Below, in pieces: positions 34,557 to 46,169 of a stretch of 64,000 bases of DNA (its first letter is position 1; every line of letters begins with the position of its first letter). Source of the DNA: Candida dubliniensis CD36 (taxonomy: Eukaryota > Ascomycota > Pichiomycetes > Serinales > Debaryomycetaceae). The notes beneath the pieces were generated by a model. It made no database searches, had not been told where the DNA came from, and saw nothing but the letters and a program-made list of their open reading frames with translations. Where the stretch lies: assembly GCF_000026945.1 (NCBI RefSeq), contig NC_012862.1, positions 434,001 to 498,000 on the forward strand, given 5' to 3'. A program made the position numbers and the translations under genes.

Positions 34557-37085
34557 TTTTGCATATTTTTTATTTTGTTTTTGCGTTTTTGCATCTTTTT
34601 TTGTTCATTTTCATTTGACAGTTTGACAATATAGCATCTTTTATAAATTATTAAGCAATACCTTGGTAATATATATTGATTCAATAGTGAATGTAAAAAT
34701 AGGTTTTAATTATAATAGCAGCTTCAGCAGGGAACTTCAATTTTTAGGGAGGTTTGTATTTAATATTGATTGGACAGTCAGTTTTAATTTCTTCTTGACG
34801 TGAATTTATGACTGGGGAAAAGTAATATATTAATTTTCAAATCTACTTCAGGAGTCTTATAATATAACAAATCTATTATGCATTTTGTTTTTGATTTTTT
34901 ATATTTGATTATTTTTTTGATTTTGATTTGCATTTTATATTTGTATTTGTGTTTTTAACCGCACATTGTGCTCCAATAAAAATTCAAGTAACAGTGGGAA
35001 GAGCCTTGGTTATTCATTTACTTTCTGAATGGACATGGATTTGGTAACACGCTTTAGGAGTCTTTTAATTTATAACAACAACTTGATTATGAGGTTTTTT
35101 ATGCTTTTTTTTTTTGTTTTTGTTTCATTTTTTTATTATTTATTTGGTTTCTTTTCCTCATAATGGTGCTCCAATAAATATCCAAACGTTAGCTTCACCT
35201 TGCATGCTTTGGATCTGCCATGAATGGATGTAGTTTCAATAGCGGTTCCAGGAGACTTGTTTAATATGACAATACTTCTATTATGTGTTTTTTTTTTAGT
35301 ATTCTTTTCATTTTAATTTATATTTTTATATTATTGATTTGTTTCTTTTCCACATAATGATGCTCCAATAACAATCCAAACAGCAGCAGTGAATAGCGCC
35401 ATGGTTATCCATATTGTTACCTGATGATGTTGATTTTATTAACCGCTTGAGGAGTCTTATTTTATATAACAATAACCCTATTATGCGTTCTTTTTTTGTA
35501 TTTTTTTAATCTATTATTTATATTTTTATATTTTTGATTTGTATTTTTAATCGCATAATGATGCTCCAACAAGCTTCCATATAAGAGATAAGATTCCTGG
35601 TTCCTTGAATGAATGAAATGGATTTTGAAAGTTGATTTTAAATGAAAAGAAGAAAAAAAAAAGTGGTGGAAAGTTGCAAAAAAAAACTGGCGCCAAAAGG
35701 AGTTTATATAGTTTTATAAATTTTGTCGCAAATATAAAGAATTATTTAGTGTAGCAAATCAAAGTTGGTTGCAAAACCTTTCTGTGTAAAGTTGAAAATA
35801 ACTAGCAGCGGCAAATTTCAAGTAAGGTAAAATACAATTAATAAGCCTATTTGTATTCATTAGAACAGTATTTGAAGCAGATTACAATGCTTTTCTTGTT
35901 TAGAAAGCACAATAAAACAAAATGAACTGATCATACAAGATTTAGAAAAGTGAAGTTTAGCAGTAGTAGTAATAGTCAGAACTATGACAGGTATCTAGTG
36001 ATTCTATAACACTAGAGTCATGTCGTCTGAATAGAAACAATGAGCCCTTGAACATTTCAGACCGGCTGTTGAACTAACATGGTCATATGAACAACACTTA
36101 TTCTCTTTAGTGTATAAATTACCGCCAAAGCTGCAATGAATTTCATATCACCCACAAATAAGACATACAAAAATATGTATGTCTTTTAACGTATGGTGTA
36201 TTGCAATATCATTCACAATTTAGTTTGAAGAATCCAAGGAAGGCCAAAGGTATCTGCAACCATTTGAAACAAACAAGCATCTGTCCATAGATGTGGAAGA
36301 TACTGTACTGACAAAACAGCAATCAACTACCTCTTGCTATACAATAATTCACCACAAAAGATGTCCATTCTTATTCTTGTAAGTGCATATTTCCAAATAC
36401 TGGTGATGATAATAAAGCATTCATTAGTTTGTCTCATGCCCGTTATTTGACAACTGGAGTAGTCAATCATGTTTGTTTAGTGAAGTAAATAATGTAATAA
36501 TATTAGTCATTAATCTCTTCATTATAAAACAGTCACTTCTATGATATACTCGACAACACAGCCAAAGTAGAAGTAAACAATTCATTACCAGTTAACTCAT
36601 CACTCTCAGTATTCCCTAAAAATTGAGATGGCTCTCTATTCCCACTTCCAATTCCCTGTTCAGTAATAAAAACCTTGCGAAAAGATACAAGTAAAAGGTC
36701 ATCTATTCTAGTAATTTTGGTTCCACTCTGTTTTCTCATATATAGTTCATTCAAGTGCGTTTGCAATGGTTGAAATACACTTAGCACATAAAACCTGATA
36801 TAATTATTATAATATCTCCATGCGTTCAATATCAAAGTTTGTAAAGATATTTCCAATGGTTCGGCAGTTTGCAAGTTGTGACTCAATACTGTCATCAATT
36901 TTTCCAACAAATCTGATAACTGTCTGTAATCAAAGTCGTCCATCTTACCACGGCCCAAACTTGATACACTTGATCTTGTTTTCAGTCTAAAACTTTTATC
37001 GTAATCTAATGATGCTCTTTCATTGGGCTGGTGTAAACAAAAGCTCTCTTTTACAAAACTTGCAATTTCTTCCACACTTGCATTC
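34420..37085. repeat. RB2-like unit copy 2, main part (truncated)
   Basis: Closely similar to about 13850-16705, including four of five ~195-bp units (about 34967-35640) and the 3' end of the FGR6-like gene. Similarity stops at exactly 37085, where the solo LTR begins, so the 5' half of the gene and everything up to the RPS array edge are absent. Confidence 0.88.
36539..37085 (-). pseudogene. FGR6-like gene, copy 2, C-terminal half only
   Basis: 178 open codons nearly identical to the C-terminal half of the copy at 16150-17237, with differences such as EISLQ for EVSLQ and MEEIASF for VEEIANF. The putative HbrB-like segment (WRYYNNYIRFYVLSVFQPLQ) is kept. The 5' side is replaced by the LTR at 37086, so the start, the promoter and the Ser-rich N-terminal region are gone. 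An internal Met could start a shorter protein with the LTR as promoter, but nothing shows that it does. Confidence 0.7.
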
Positions 37086-37588
37086 TGTAAATGTATATCC
37101 GTCTCAGCGGAAACAGTCGTGATTATAGTTTAAGAAGTAGCAGTAAGTCATTACCAATAGTAGTAGTAGTAGGTAACTATAGTAGAGTACAACATTAGAA
37201 CGATAGTAATAAAGTGATGGAAAAGTGTTGTATAGACTATTAACTTGATAGTATATACTGATTATATTAATTCAGTAGTTGGTTGATTAGTTGCTTAAGT
37301 TGAGCAAGTAAATCTAGTTTTAGTAGTTAGTGGTTAGTCTCTAAAGGGAATTCCACAGTATTTATAATCCCCTTCCTCTTTCTAACACACTCTTCAATGA
37401 TGAGCTATCCTGGGCCTTTAAGGTGAAGTACCCGAGGATATTAGTAAGTATCTTTCTGTACAATCTATTTTCTCGCCTAATAATATTATATTAATAATTC
37501 ATCTTATTCCGTTTTAACCCTTTAGTTCATATTCGTCTTTAACCGTGAATATATATGTCTTTGTGCTTGCATTACATTTATCACAACA
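37086..37588. repeat. Solo LTR, about 503 bp, without target duplication
   Basis: Begins TGTAAATGTATATCC and ends TTATCACAACA, with the TG...CA boundaries of yeast LTRs. Its left edge coincides exactly with the end of similarity to RB2 copy 1, and its right edge with the start of the 335-bp repeat. The flanks CATTC and TTTTT do not match. It is unlike the 270-bp LTR of the copia element. No internal element sequence is present. Confidence 0.7.
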
Positions 37589-37916
37589 TTTTTTTTTGTG
37601 GTGAATACCCTAGGATTTGGGAAATATTAATGTTTCTTGAATACTGGGTGTGGTATACTTGTTTTTTTGTTTTTCTATTGATCTTATGATACTTCTGGAC
37701 TCTACCCATCATGTGGAAGTAATAACATTATGTAGGGATGAAAACTGATTATTTTAATGATATCTGTAATATTAACTATGGAGAGGTGGCAAGTTGGTAG
37801 CATATTCGTTAAAATCGGTGGTGAAATATTTCAATCTGCAATATCTCACTCAATTTTTCAATGATTGTTTTCAATCTGAGATTGAGACTTGATTGATAAT
37901 TAGGCTAGAAAATGGG
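37589..37916. repeat. 335-bp direct repeat, copy B
   Basis: Closely similar to 21068-21402, in the same orientation. Similarity ends at TAGAAAATGGG, after which the sequence becomes the 3' flank of POX1-3. It marks the outer border of the MRS-like domain on this side. Confidence 0.9.
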
Positions 37917-38122
37917 TAAATTACATAGTTCGTTACTTTCTTCAAAACAATTATATCAATTTTTTTTATTTTGTACATTTTTCATTAACTTACATAACAT
38001 TATAAACAGATGAAAAAATATATGTATATATAGTAAAACCATCATATAGTAAGATATTTCAATAATCAACTCTTATCAAAAGAGTACAATTAATATGCCC
38101 GAGTTTATTTCTTTCATTCAAT

Positions 38123-40252
38123 TTATTTGGATAAAATTTCAGCAGTTTCATCAGTCTTTTCAAATCTTTCTCTGGCTTCCAAAGATGGTCTGTTCAACAT
38201 AGCTTCTAAAGCAGCAGAGTATGGAGCTTTAGTCTTTGATGGTGGGTTTTGGGCCTTGACCAAGTCAAAGTAATTTTCATAGATATCACCATCATATCTA
38301 CCAATAGCAGAGTTGACAATCATATCGGATTGTTGGAAGGAATCAGTGTAAGCAACAACGTTTGGTCTAACTTCAGCACATAATTTTGGAATTTGAACAG
38401 AAGCCAAGTCAGTGATGGCTTTAGTAGAAGCAACATTGAAAGTTAAGAAAACACCAGCAAACTTGTCCAAAACAACAGTAGCACCGTATAATTTAGCAAT
38501 GGTGAGCAAATATGGAACCAAATCTTTTTGGTCGAATTCGTTAACTCTTCTAACGTATTCAGTCAACAGGTAATGGTGAGCTTTCAATTTAGAAAGTTGA
38601 ACCAACTCAGCACCAACGAAATCCAAAGATTCCTTTCTGACAGTAGTTGCAGCTTCTTGGGCTAATCTGATGATAGCAACTTCAATGGCCTTGATAACCT
38701 TGTTGACATCATCCAAGTCAGCAACACTATCCAACACAACCTTCGAACTGTTGGAACCAGTGTATTCTTTTAATTGATTCAAGAAAGCAGTAGAGCCTCT
38801 AACTTTCTTGCCTTTATCCTCAAGATTGATAACTTCTCTGACAATTGGTTTACCAACACTCATACCCAAGACATTGTTGTCACCTTCCCAAGTACATTGG
38901 ACAACCCAGTCATTGTAAGCTTTACCGAAACCATTGTATGACGAGTAACCGTGACCACCACAAGCTTGTCTACATTGGTCAATAGCTTCAGCTGCCAACC
39001 AAGTAGCAGTAGATTTCAATGAACCTGAATCAACAAACAAGGATTTCATGTCATCAATAGATTTGAAAATGGCACGTTGATCTCCTTTGGCGACAGCTTG
39101 ATCCAATTCTTCCAAAGTGGTTTCAATAGTATGTTCAATTTTAAGGGCACCAGCAGAAATAACATAAGCAGCAGCCAAGTATGGGAATAATCTCTTTTGG
39201 TGTAATGGGTAATCTATTAATTGAGTTTCCAAAGCATTTGGATCATTTTGGTCAACATTGTCACCTTTGAATTGTCTTCTACCAATAGCATATCTCAAGG
39301 CAATGGTGGACATTCTTGCTAACATTCTATAGGAGTCCAAAACCATCATAACTCTACCACCTAATAAAGCAGAATACGACAATTGTTCTAATGGAGGCAA
39401 GACAACTTCACCGTCAGCAGAAACTTTACAGAACTTTTGCAACATAAAGAATCTTGGGATTCTGACATTGGAGAATTGAATCCAACCATTGTCAATACCG
39501 TCTCTACCCATCTTGGCACCAATATCACCAACAGTGACACCTGGCATAAGGTCGTGGTTGGAGTCTCTCAATGGGACAACAAAAGTTTTGACACCATAAT
39601 CTTCACCATCAACAATTAATCTGGCATAAACAGAACAATGAGTAGCAGAGTGGGCAGCACCACCAATCCACCATTTGGTGGCACCAACGTGTGGAGTATT
39701 AATAACAAATTCATCATTTTCTTTGTCAAAAGTAGCAGTGGTTTCTAAACCAGCAACATTGGAACCGTGGGCCAATTCAGTCATACCAAAACAACCGTAA
39801 ATACCTTTGATATTAGAAGTTTCCTTATCAAAAGCCCAGTATTTTAATTGTTCAGCAGTACCGTTACCTCTAATACAAGAAAGGAATAAACCCAAGTTAA
39901 CACCAATTCTGGTACCGACTTGTGGGTCGAAAACACCAACCAATGATAATCGCTTGTTGAATGTGTCAATAGAGTCAGTTTCTCTGTATCTAGCTAATCT
40001 GTTGATTTTCACAGCGGTTAATTCTCTTTGTTGGTCTTTGGTTAAGTCGTAGTAAGAACCATCAGTGAATAAGACAGGGTCTCTTTCCATTTGTTGGGCC
40101 AAACCTTTGAACAATTCAGATCTCTCTTTAGAACCTTCCAAAAAGTAGTTCATCTTTTCAGGGTTAAATTTGGAGTTGGCTCTTTCAGTTTGGATTGAGC
40201 TTCTTGGGTCTGGACCTTGTGCCAAACTGACATTTTTCTTTGTGAAAGACAT
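38123..40252 (-). CDS. POX1-3: Acyl-CoA oxidase POX1-3 (709 aa)
   Basis: Peroxisomal FAD enzyme of the first beta-oxidation step. Full length with ATG at 40252; 709 residues match the yeast acyl-CoA oxidase family. The FAD/substrate segment [13 protein letters not shown] is near residues 157-168, [13 protein letters not shown] near 190-202, [15 protein letters not shown] near 430-444, and the expected catalytic Glu is residue 456 in [12 protein letters not shown]. The C-terminus EILSK is not a PTS1. It is the paralogue of the oxidase at 1-1666, from which it is separated here by the whole MRS-like domain; from memory the two are close neighbours in C. albicans. Two CCGAGG boxes at 41055-41085 upstream may mediate fatty-acid induction. 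The gene name is from remembered synteny and length. Confidence 0.88.
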   Translation of the reverse strand: MSFTKKNVSLAQGPDPRSSIQTERANSKFNPEKMNYFLEGSKERSELFKGLAQQMERDPVLFTDGSYYDLTKDQQRELTAVKINRLARYRETDSIDTFNKRLSLVGVFDPQVGTRIGVNLGLFLSCIRGNGTAEQLKYWAFDKETSNIKGIYGCFGMTELAHGSNVAGLETTATFDKENDEFVINTPHVGATKWWIGGAAHSATHCSVYARLIVDGEDYGVKTFVVPLRDSNHDLMPGVTVGDIGAKMGRDGIDNGWIQFSNVRIPRFFMLQKFCKVSADGEVVLPPLEQLSYSALLGGRVMMVLDSYRMLARMSTIALRYAIGRRQFKGDNVDQNDPNALETQLIDYPLHQKRLFPYLAAAYVISAGALKIEHTIETTLEELDQAVAKGDQRAIFKSIDDMKSLFVDSGSLKSTATWLAAEAIDQCRQACGGHGYSSYNGFGKAYNDWVVQCTWEGDNNVLGMSVGKPIVREVINLEDKGKKVRGSTAFLNQLKEYTGSNSSKVVLDSVADLDDVNKVIKAIEVAIIRLAQEAATTVRKESLDFVGAELVQLSKLKAHHYLLTEYVRRVNEFDQKDLVPYLLTIAKLYGATVVLDKFAGVFLTFNVASTKAITDLASVQIPKLCAEVRPNVVAYTDSFQQSDMIVNSAIGRYDGDIYENYFDLVKAQNPPSKTKAPYSAALEAMLNRPSLEARERFEKTDETAEILSK

Positions 40253-42367
40253 TATTCCGTTTTCTTAATATGTAATATGTGAAATGTTAATGAACGAAAT
40301 AAATAGATATGAATCAAAATTGATTTATCAAATAAAATGAATATATATTAAGAAAAAAAAAAAAGGAAAGAAAAAACCAAATAAGAGTTGGAAATTTAGC
40401 AAAGTGGGAAAAATGGTGTTGATTTTATATATTTATTTTATCACAAGAAGAGGTTCTTGAACAATTAGAACAGTAAAAAAAAAAAAAAAAAAAAAAAGAA
40501 AAGAATTAGGCAGAGATAAAATTCACAAGTTGATAATTCGCGGGGGAATAATCAATTTAGAGAGTGAAAGAAAAAGAAAAAGAAAAAGAAAAGCCTTTTG
40601 CTCCACAAACAAATTTCACACAACAACACCGAAAACATATTGTATTCAATCAATGTATATGTTTCTTCCATCAATGGTAGTGAAGCTAGTCTTTTTTTTT
40701 TATATATAATTGTATGATCATTACTTCATAGTTTCACTAGCCGACAGTGTTCTTGATTCTTGCATTTAAGGTTAATTTCTACGCCAGTTTAAGTCACCTA
40801 TGAACGCAATCTTATTTTATGCTCGGTTAATCATTAAAAAAAATTACACCGAAGATAATTTGACAAACAAATGGCACTATATTTTTTTTTACCACTCTTG
40901 TAGTAACTCCGCTAACAGTTGGAATTATCTCCATTAAACAGAAAAAGTGTGGGGGAAAAACTGCGATAAAATTCTCCCATTCCGCAAAGAGAAAGAAAGA
41001 GAAAAATAAAAATAAAAATTAGAATAACAAAATCCGTTGTTATGAAATTTACTACCGAGGAGCTCAAGTTCACATGCAACCGAGGTCCAATTTATACACG
41101 TGACATCAAACATCTTTCAAAATTTGATAATATACAAAGTTGAAAAACTATTTTTTTTACCTTAATTTGAACTCCGTAAAATAAAGTTAATGTTACTGTA
41201 GTTTTACTCTGGTTCTCTATGATCTTTGGTAGAAATATCATTATCAAAACACTGATAAAACACTAATTTTAGTGCCGATTTCGAGGATAAAGAAAGGGTG
41301 AGAAGGAGAAAGGGATAAACTGAATCCTTGTCCCCTCAATAGCCACGTTGAAACAATACAAGAACAATAAATAAAAGTTCATAATCGATTGACTACTATA
41401 GTGTTGTGTTTTCTAACATCCCATCAGCAATATTTGTGGCCTGATTCAGGAAAAGAAAATCTTGATTATTATCCGTTGCCACCCCTGAAAAATATTTTTC
41501 ACTTCAAAGTGAGAGTTGTTAGTAGTTACCGGTATTGTATGATCTTTGATAACTGCCAGATAGCGCGAATGTACATTTTACGTTTAAGAACCCCCACAAA
41601 ATAATTTTTGGTGATGAGAAAGAGATCAAAAACTCTTTTAAAATAAATCAGCTGTTTATTTTTGATAGCAATAATATTACTAAGATGAATTTTGCAACCG
41701 TCAATGTTAGAAACGGTACATATTTAGATTTGCAATACGTAGGAGTTGGATGACCTCATTAGTTTCCATAGTTTGTTTTCCAATTTGCATATGAATTTTT
41801 CGTTTTTATGGAACTGGTAGTGGCGAATTGATCAAACTAACAAGACTGAGGAAAAAAAAGTAGGGTGTAATCTCTGTCAATACAACCTTCATCATTAACA
41901 ATATGTAAAAATGACCACCAATGGTAGAACAGGATCAATAGCTACAATTGTCTAAACCGGAAGAATAACTCCTTTATTTGACTTATACGATTGATTTCAC
42001 TTTTAAGTTCAGTAGTGCTCCTGTGGCACGCCGAATATCCAAGTAACTTTGTGGTTCTTGTTCCCTGTTTTTTATTTTTTTTTTTTTTTGCAGCTATTTA
42101 CGAACATGTCTAGCCGATTCCATATCATCGAGATCACCCCATAAACTCTAATTTCTACTCGGGGAGGTTTCTTCTTTCAAGGTTTTGACAATTTGAAAAT
42201 CAAGAAACTTACTGGATGAGTAACGCATATGTTATTATTTTTAACCCAACAAGTCGATATTACGAAACCAAACAAACGTCAATAATAAAATACTCCGACA
42301 TTGGCAATTAATGTGACCATTGATTGAAATTAGCATTCAACTTTACTCAAAAAAATCAGAGGGCAAC
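40253..42367. other. Long upstream region of POX1-3
   Basis: About 2.1 kb without a supported gene. It holds an A23 tract near 40477, an AAAGAA microsatellite at about 40567-40595, two CCGAGG boxes, and AT-rich DNA. A 71-codon frame (41389-41604) has no features and is not called. The length suggests a complex, regulated promoter. Confidence 0.5.
41055..41085. promoter_or_regulatory. Paired CCTCGG-type boxes upstream of POX1-3
   Basis: CCGAGG occurs at 41055-41060 and 41080-41085, about 0.8 kb upstream of the POX1-3 ATG and 25 bp apart. CCTCGG is the known target of fungal FarA/FarB-type zinc-cluster activators of fatty-acid catabolism, with Ctf1 the Candida homologue. A functional role is inferred from the pair and the target gene. 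Confidence 0.45.
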
Positions 42368-42922
42368 TCAAGTATGATAGTTTTTGTCTTTGTCAGCATG
42401 CTGTTTTTGCTGTTGTTGTTGGTATTGCTGTTGTTCCAATCCTAAAAATTCAACTCTTCTCTGCCGATTTTTCTCTCCTTTTCTATACAACTGGTATAAT
42501 ACGTGTGAATTGTACTTAAACTGCTTTGTAAATATGTATCCAGATAATTCTAATAGAAATGCCAAATTTATATTTATGCCACAATATGATGTCCATTTTT
42601 GAATCGACTTGACTTGACTCACCATATTTTTCTGTTCTTCTGGTGATAATGAATGATAACTTAAATGAAAATTTGGGATCTTTTTCAAATCATCAATTAT
42701 CAAAAGTCGTATTTCTGTATAAATGCCCAATAAGTTAATTATCAATAGGAATCTTTTCGCTGATTGATAATACTCTTCATCCACTGTTGATTTGTTAATA
42801 ATAACATCTTGACATTTGAATGCAAAACTTCCAATTGAAGTGGAATCCTTAATAAGTTTATGTAGGCTTTTGTAGTCATTGGTTGCTTGCTTCCACGTTT
42901 GTTCATGATTCAGATGCTCCAT
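42368..42922 (-). CDS. Hypothetical protein (184 aa)
   Basis: I do not recognise a family. The ATG at 42922 is used; the frame extends ten codons further only to TTG. The protein is mostly helical by composition, with Lys/Glu-rich amphipathic stretches, a hydrophobic segment (RFLLIINLLGIYTEIRLLIID), a second (INLAFLLELSGYIF), and a Gln-rich tail (QQQYQQQQQKQH). No signal peptide or catalytic motif is seen. It could be a small peripheral protein. A frame of this length with few low-complexity residues is probably real, but there is no homology evidence in hand. Confidence 0.55.
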   Translation of the reverse strand: MEHLNHEQTWKQATNDYKSLHKLIKDSTSIGSFAFKCQDVIINKSTVDEEYYQSAKRFLLIINLLGIYTEIRLLIIDDLKKIPNFHLSYHSLSPEEQKNMVSQVKSIQKWTSYCGININLAFLLELSGYIFTKQFKYNSHVLYQLYRKGEKNRQRRVEFLGLEQQQYQQQQQKQHADKDKNYHT

Positions 42923-44292
42923 TTGTCTTTCTTCGGACAAAATAAAGCGCAAATAGAGTATATTAACAATGAAAACTTTGTAAATTGTAGTTTGAATAAA
43001 TAGAATATGAATAAATCAAACCGGAAAAAATGTAATGATATGTTGACTATCCAGCCATATATTTTTCGGAAAAAATCAATTGGCCGATTGGGTTGGATAT
43101 TCTAAGCGAAAGGAGTGCTTTTGATGTATTCTGTATTATAGTAATTTGAATCCAAGATGGTTCTTATTAAACATTAACTGCTTACCTCGAAACAATTGAG
43201 ATAAATTCAATTACCCTTAATTATTTTATACAATTCTCTCTAAGAAGATCTCTTTACTGATTTAATTTGTGAATCATTTATATGTAAATGCAATTATAAT
43301 CAGATGATCAATTCATCCAAGAAAAATTCTTCAAACCCTAAAGTTTTACTATTAAATTTACAACAGGAAACAATTAATCTTGTAAAACAAATCTGCCTAC
43401 GTCTTTAACAAGAGTGTTCAGGGTTCTAGACCCCAACCCACAAAGTAAATTGAATTATATAAAGTTGATTAGTTAATGAAAAAAAAGGGGCAAAAAAGTG
43501 AAAGTTGATTGGTCATTTCATAAAAATTAGAGAATGTGTGGATATAAAACTCCGTTTCTAGAACTTCCGCAAATGCATAATGCCACTCCCTATTTCAAGT
43601 AAAAAAAAGAAAGACTCGTATTATTTTGAAACAATCACACCATGGTCTTAACCTTTTTGTGTCCAGGTACTGCCCTGCTTTGAATGAGAAGGATGTAATT
43701 TACCCTGTCATAAACAGAAATGTAAGAGATAAAGTACAGACTTTTTACTTTGCAAAATTTGTTGAGGAAGAATCTACCGACAAATCCAGCTTCTATGTTT
43801 AAATGAAACTACGAACAATACCAATCCACCAATTGATATAATTTGAAACAACGCATTGCTCAATGTAATAAGAGCGATAGAACTTCAACCATAAACAAAG
43901 TACGGCACATCAAGACTAATGTGACTGTATTGTTAGAGGGACTTGCACGACCAACTCACAACTCCTTAGTACTAAGTAGCAGTTGATTTCGTCCATTACT
44001 TTCTTTGAGGTTGAGCATTACGATAGAGAGTTCAAACTAGCTGATCAAATAATTCCAGTGTTTTGACATGATATAGACTTTACCAAGTTCCAAGAAATAC
44101 ATTTAGAAGTAATTTTAAACATACCTTTAACTCGACTCTTCTTATATATTCCCTTTTGAAAATACAATTTACTCTATAATGCTAGCACGTTTCTTGACTT
44201 TCTAATGAACAAATTTATATTGCACCTAAATATATACACGGATAAGATAAACTCATGAAATAACCAGCAGTTTCAATCTCTTTGTAGATTGC
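42923..44292. other. Intergenic region without a visible gene
   Basis: About 1.4 kb, AT-rich, with stops in all frames. It lies between the hypothetical gene and TOM6. No tRNA, LTR or repeat was recognised. Confidence 0.5.
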
Positions 44293-44463
44293 TTATAATT
44301 GTGGGACCAACATATCCATCAAAGGTGATTGTATGAATAAGACACCAAGACCAAATAAAGCAGCTTGAGTACCAATGGTAAAAGCTGGGGAGTTCTTGAT
44401 TTTTTCAAAAGTTGATTGTTCTTCTTTGGCACCTTGTGGTGGAATTCTTCCCGATACGTTCAT
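44293..44463 (-). CDS. TOM6: Tom6, small subunit of the mitochondrial outer-membrane translocase (56 aa)
   Basis: A 56-codon ORF, ATG at 44463 and TAA at 44293. The C-terminal half, GLGVLFIQSPLMDMLVPQL, is almost the same as the conserved tail of yeast Tom6 (FIQSPLMDML). It is preceded by a short cytosolic N-terminal part (MNVSGRIPPQGAKEE) and one hydrophobic transmembrane segment around residues 28-45. Tom6 stabilises the TOM core complex around the Tom40 channel. The size fits the family (about 60 aa). It is divergent from RNA1, with which it shares a ~240-bp promoter region. It is easily missed because of its size. Confidence 0.9.
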   Translation of the reverse strand: MNVSGRIPPQGAKEEQSTFEKIKNSPAFTIGTQAALFGLGVLFIQSPLMDMLVPQL

Positions 44464-44705
44464 TGTGTAATTTTTCTATCTTTGAAATGACTTTGATAAT
44501 AAAACTCTTGATGTATTGTCGAAAATTTTTCGTGAAATGTTGGTTTGCCTGTTTTTTCTTGGGATTATTTTTTTTTTTGGGCAGATCACCACGACTAACA
44601 TAAAAAAAAAAGAAGAAGAGAACATATGAGAAAAACATCACTACGGTTTCCCTTCTTTAAAAGTATACAATCATCCAATCATTGGATTTTGAAACCACAA
44701 AAAAA

Positions 44706-45950
44706 ATGGCATCAGTAGAAGTTGAATTGGGAGTTACTCCAGAAACCACTTATTCCATTTCAGGCAAGCAACTAAAGTTTGACTCGGAATCGGATATTAC
44801 ACCATATATCAAGGAATTGACGGAAAAGAAAAATGTCAAAAAGGTTGATTTTTCAGGAAACACCATTGGTATCGAAGCATCAAAAGCATTGAGTGAGGCA
44901 TTATTGAAACATAAGGACACTATTGTTGAAATCAACTTTTCTGACTTATACACTGGTAGATTGAATACTGAAATTCCTCAATCTTTAGAGTATTTGTTAC
45001 CAGCATTGTTGAAATTGCCAAATTTAAAATTAATCAATTTAAGTGACAATGCTTTTGGTTTACAAACTATTGATCCAATTGAAGTTTACTTGGCCAAGGC
45101 TGTTTCCATTGAACATTTGATTTTGTCAAACAATGGTATGGGACCATTTGCTGGATCAAGAATTGGAGGATCTTTATTCAAGTTAGCCAAAGCAAAGAAA
45201 GCTGCAGGAAAGGACTCTTTGAAAACATTCATCTGTGGTAGAAACAGATTAGAAAACGGTTCTGTTAACTATTTATCTGTTGGATTAAGAAACCACAAGG
45301 ATTTGGAAGTGGTTAGATTGTATCAGAATGGTATCAGACCTGCTGGTATTTCTAAATTAGTTGAGCAAGGTTTATCTAACAACAAGAAATTAAAAGTGCT
45401 TGATTTGCAAGACAATACCATTACCACTAGAGGAGCTATCCACATTGCAGAATCATTATCCAACTGGCCATCTTTGGTTGAGTTGAATCTTAACGATTCT
45501 TTGTTGAAGAACAAAGGTTCTTTGAAATTGGTCGAAGCCTTCCATGTTGGTGATGAGAAACCACAATTAATTACCTTGAAGTTGCAATATAATGAATTAG
45601 AAACAGACAGTTTGAGAGTTTTGGCAGATGCAATCGCCAGTAAGTTGCCACAATTAAAGTTTTTGGAATTGAATGGTAATAGATTCGAAGAAGATTCCGA
45701 ACACATCGCTAAGATCAATGGAATATTTGAAGAGAGAGGGTATGGTGAAATAGACGAATTGGACGAGTTGGAAGAGCTTGACAGTGATGAAGAAGAGGAT
45801 GATGAAGATGACGAAGGAGAAGACGATACATTAGAGGAAGACCTTGATTTGGAACAATTAGAAGAAGAATTGGCTGGAATTTCTTTGGAAGACAAAGATG
45901 ATAACGTGGATGAAATCGCCGAAGAATTATCCAAAACTCATATTAAATAG
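44706..45950 (+). CDS. RNA1: Ran GTPase-activating protein Rna1 (414 aa)
   Basis: Cytosolic GAP for Ran (Gsp1) that drives GTP hydrolysis after nuclear export. The ATG at 44706 (MASVEVELGV) is used; upstream in-frame codons reach only TTG. Leucine-rich repeats fill residues ~40-340 (KKVDFSGNTIG, KLINLSDNAFG, EHLILSNNGMG, KVLDLQDNTIT, VELNLNDSLL, KFLELNGNRF). The motif CGRNRLENGS is the conserved segment next to the active site of the family. The C-terminal tail (~residues 345-400) is strongly acidic, with Asp/Glu runs, as in yeast Rna1. The length matches the ~407-aa orthologue. No anomalies. Confidence 0.95.
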   Translation: MASVEVELGVTPETTYSISGKQLKFDSESDITPYIKELTEKKNVKKVDFSGNTIGIEASKALSEALLKHKDTIVEINFSDLYTGRLNTEIPQSLEYLLPALLKLPNLKLINLSDNAFGLQTIDPIEVYLAKAVSIEHLILSNNGMGPFAGSRIGGSLFKLAKAKKAAGKDSLKTFICGRNRLENGSVNYLSVGLRNHKDLEVVRLYQNGIRPAGISKLVEQGLSNNKKLKVLDLQDNTITTRGAIHIAESLSNWPSLVELNLNDSLLKNKGSLKLVEAFHVGDEKPQLITLKLQYNELETDSLRVLADAIASKLPQLKFLELNGNRFEEDSEHIAKINGIFEERGYGEIDELDELEELDSDEEEDDEDDEGEDDTLEEDLDLEQLEEELAGISLEDKDDNVDEIAEELSKTHIK

Positions 45951-46033
45951 AGCTTTGTTAAGTTTATAGAAATAAATCTTGATTCATTACCTATGTACCT
46001 TGATTGTTTGAGATTTCCTGTTCAGCTAGGTTA

Positions 46034-46035
<2 letters not shown>

Positions 46036-46065
<30 letters not shown>
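46036..46065 (+). repeat. T30 homopolymer upstream of RAD50
   Basis: Thirty consecutive T residues about 105 bp before the RAD50 ATG. Such poly(dA:dT) tracts exclude nucleosomes in yeast promoters. The length is also prone to sequencing error and strain variation. Confidence 0.85.
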
Positions 46066-46169
46066 CGTGTACTAAACGCACTATGATCCACCCTGAAAAC
46101 CTATTTTTCTTTACTCTTCCTACACCTTCCCCTCCTCCACTGACAAAACTACAGCATTTCCCACCAAAA

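Noticed and set aside
41389..41604. 71-codon ORF upstream of POX1-3
   Set aside because: No family features, and it lies in a long promoter region.
45323..45934. 203-codon Ser-rich ORF antisense to RNA1
   Set aside because: Shadow of the acidic tail and LRR codons of RNA1 (GAA/GAT read as TTC/ATC/TCA).
46083..46169. 29-codon N-terminal extension of RAD50
   Set aside because: The Pro/Phe-rich extension has no family counterpart; ATG 46170 gives the conserved start MSSIYKLSIKG.
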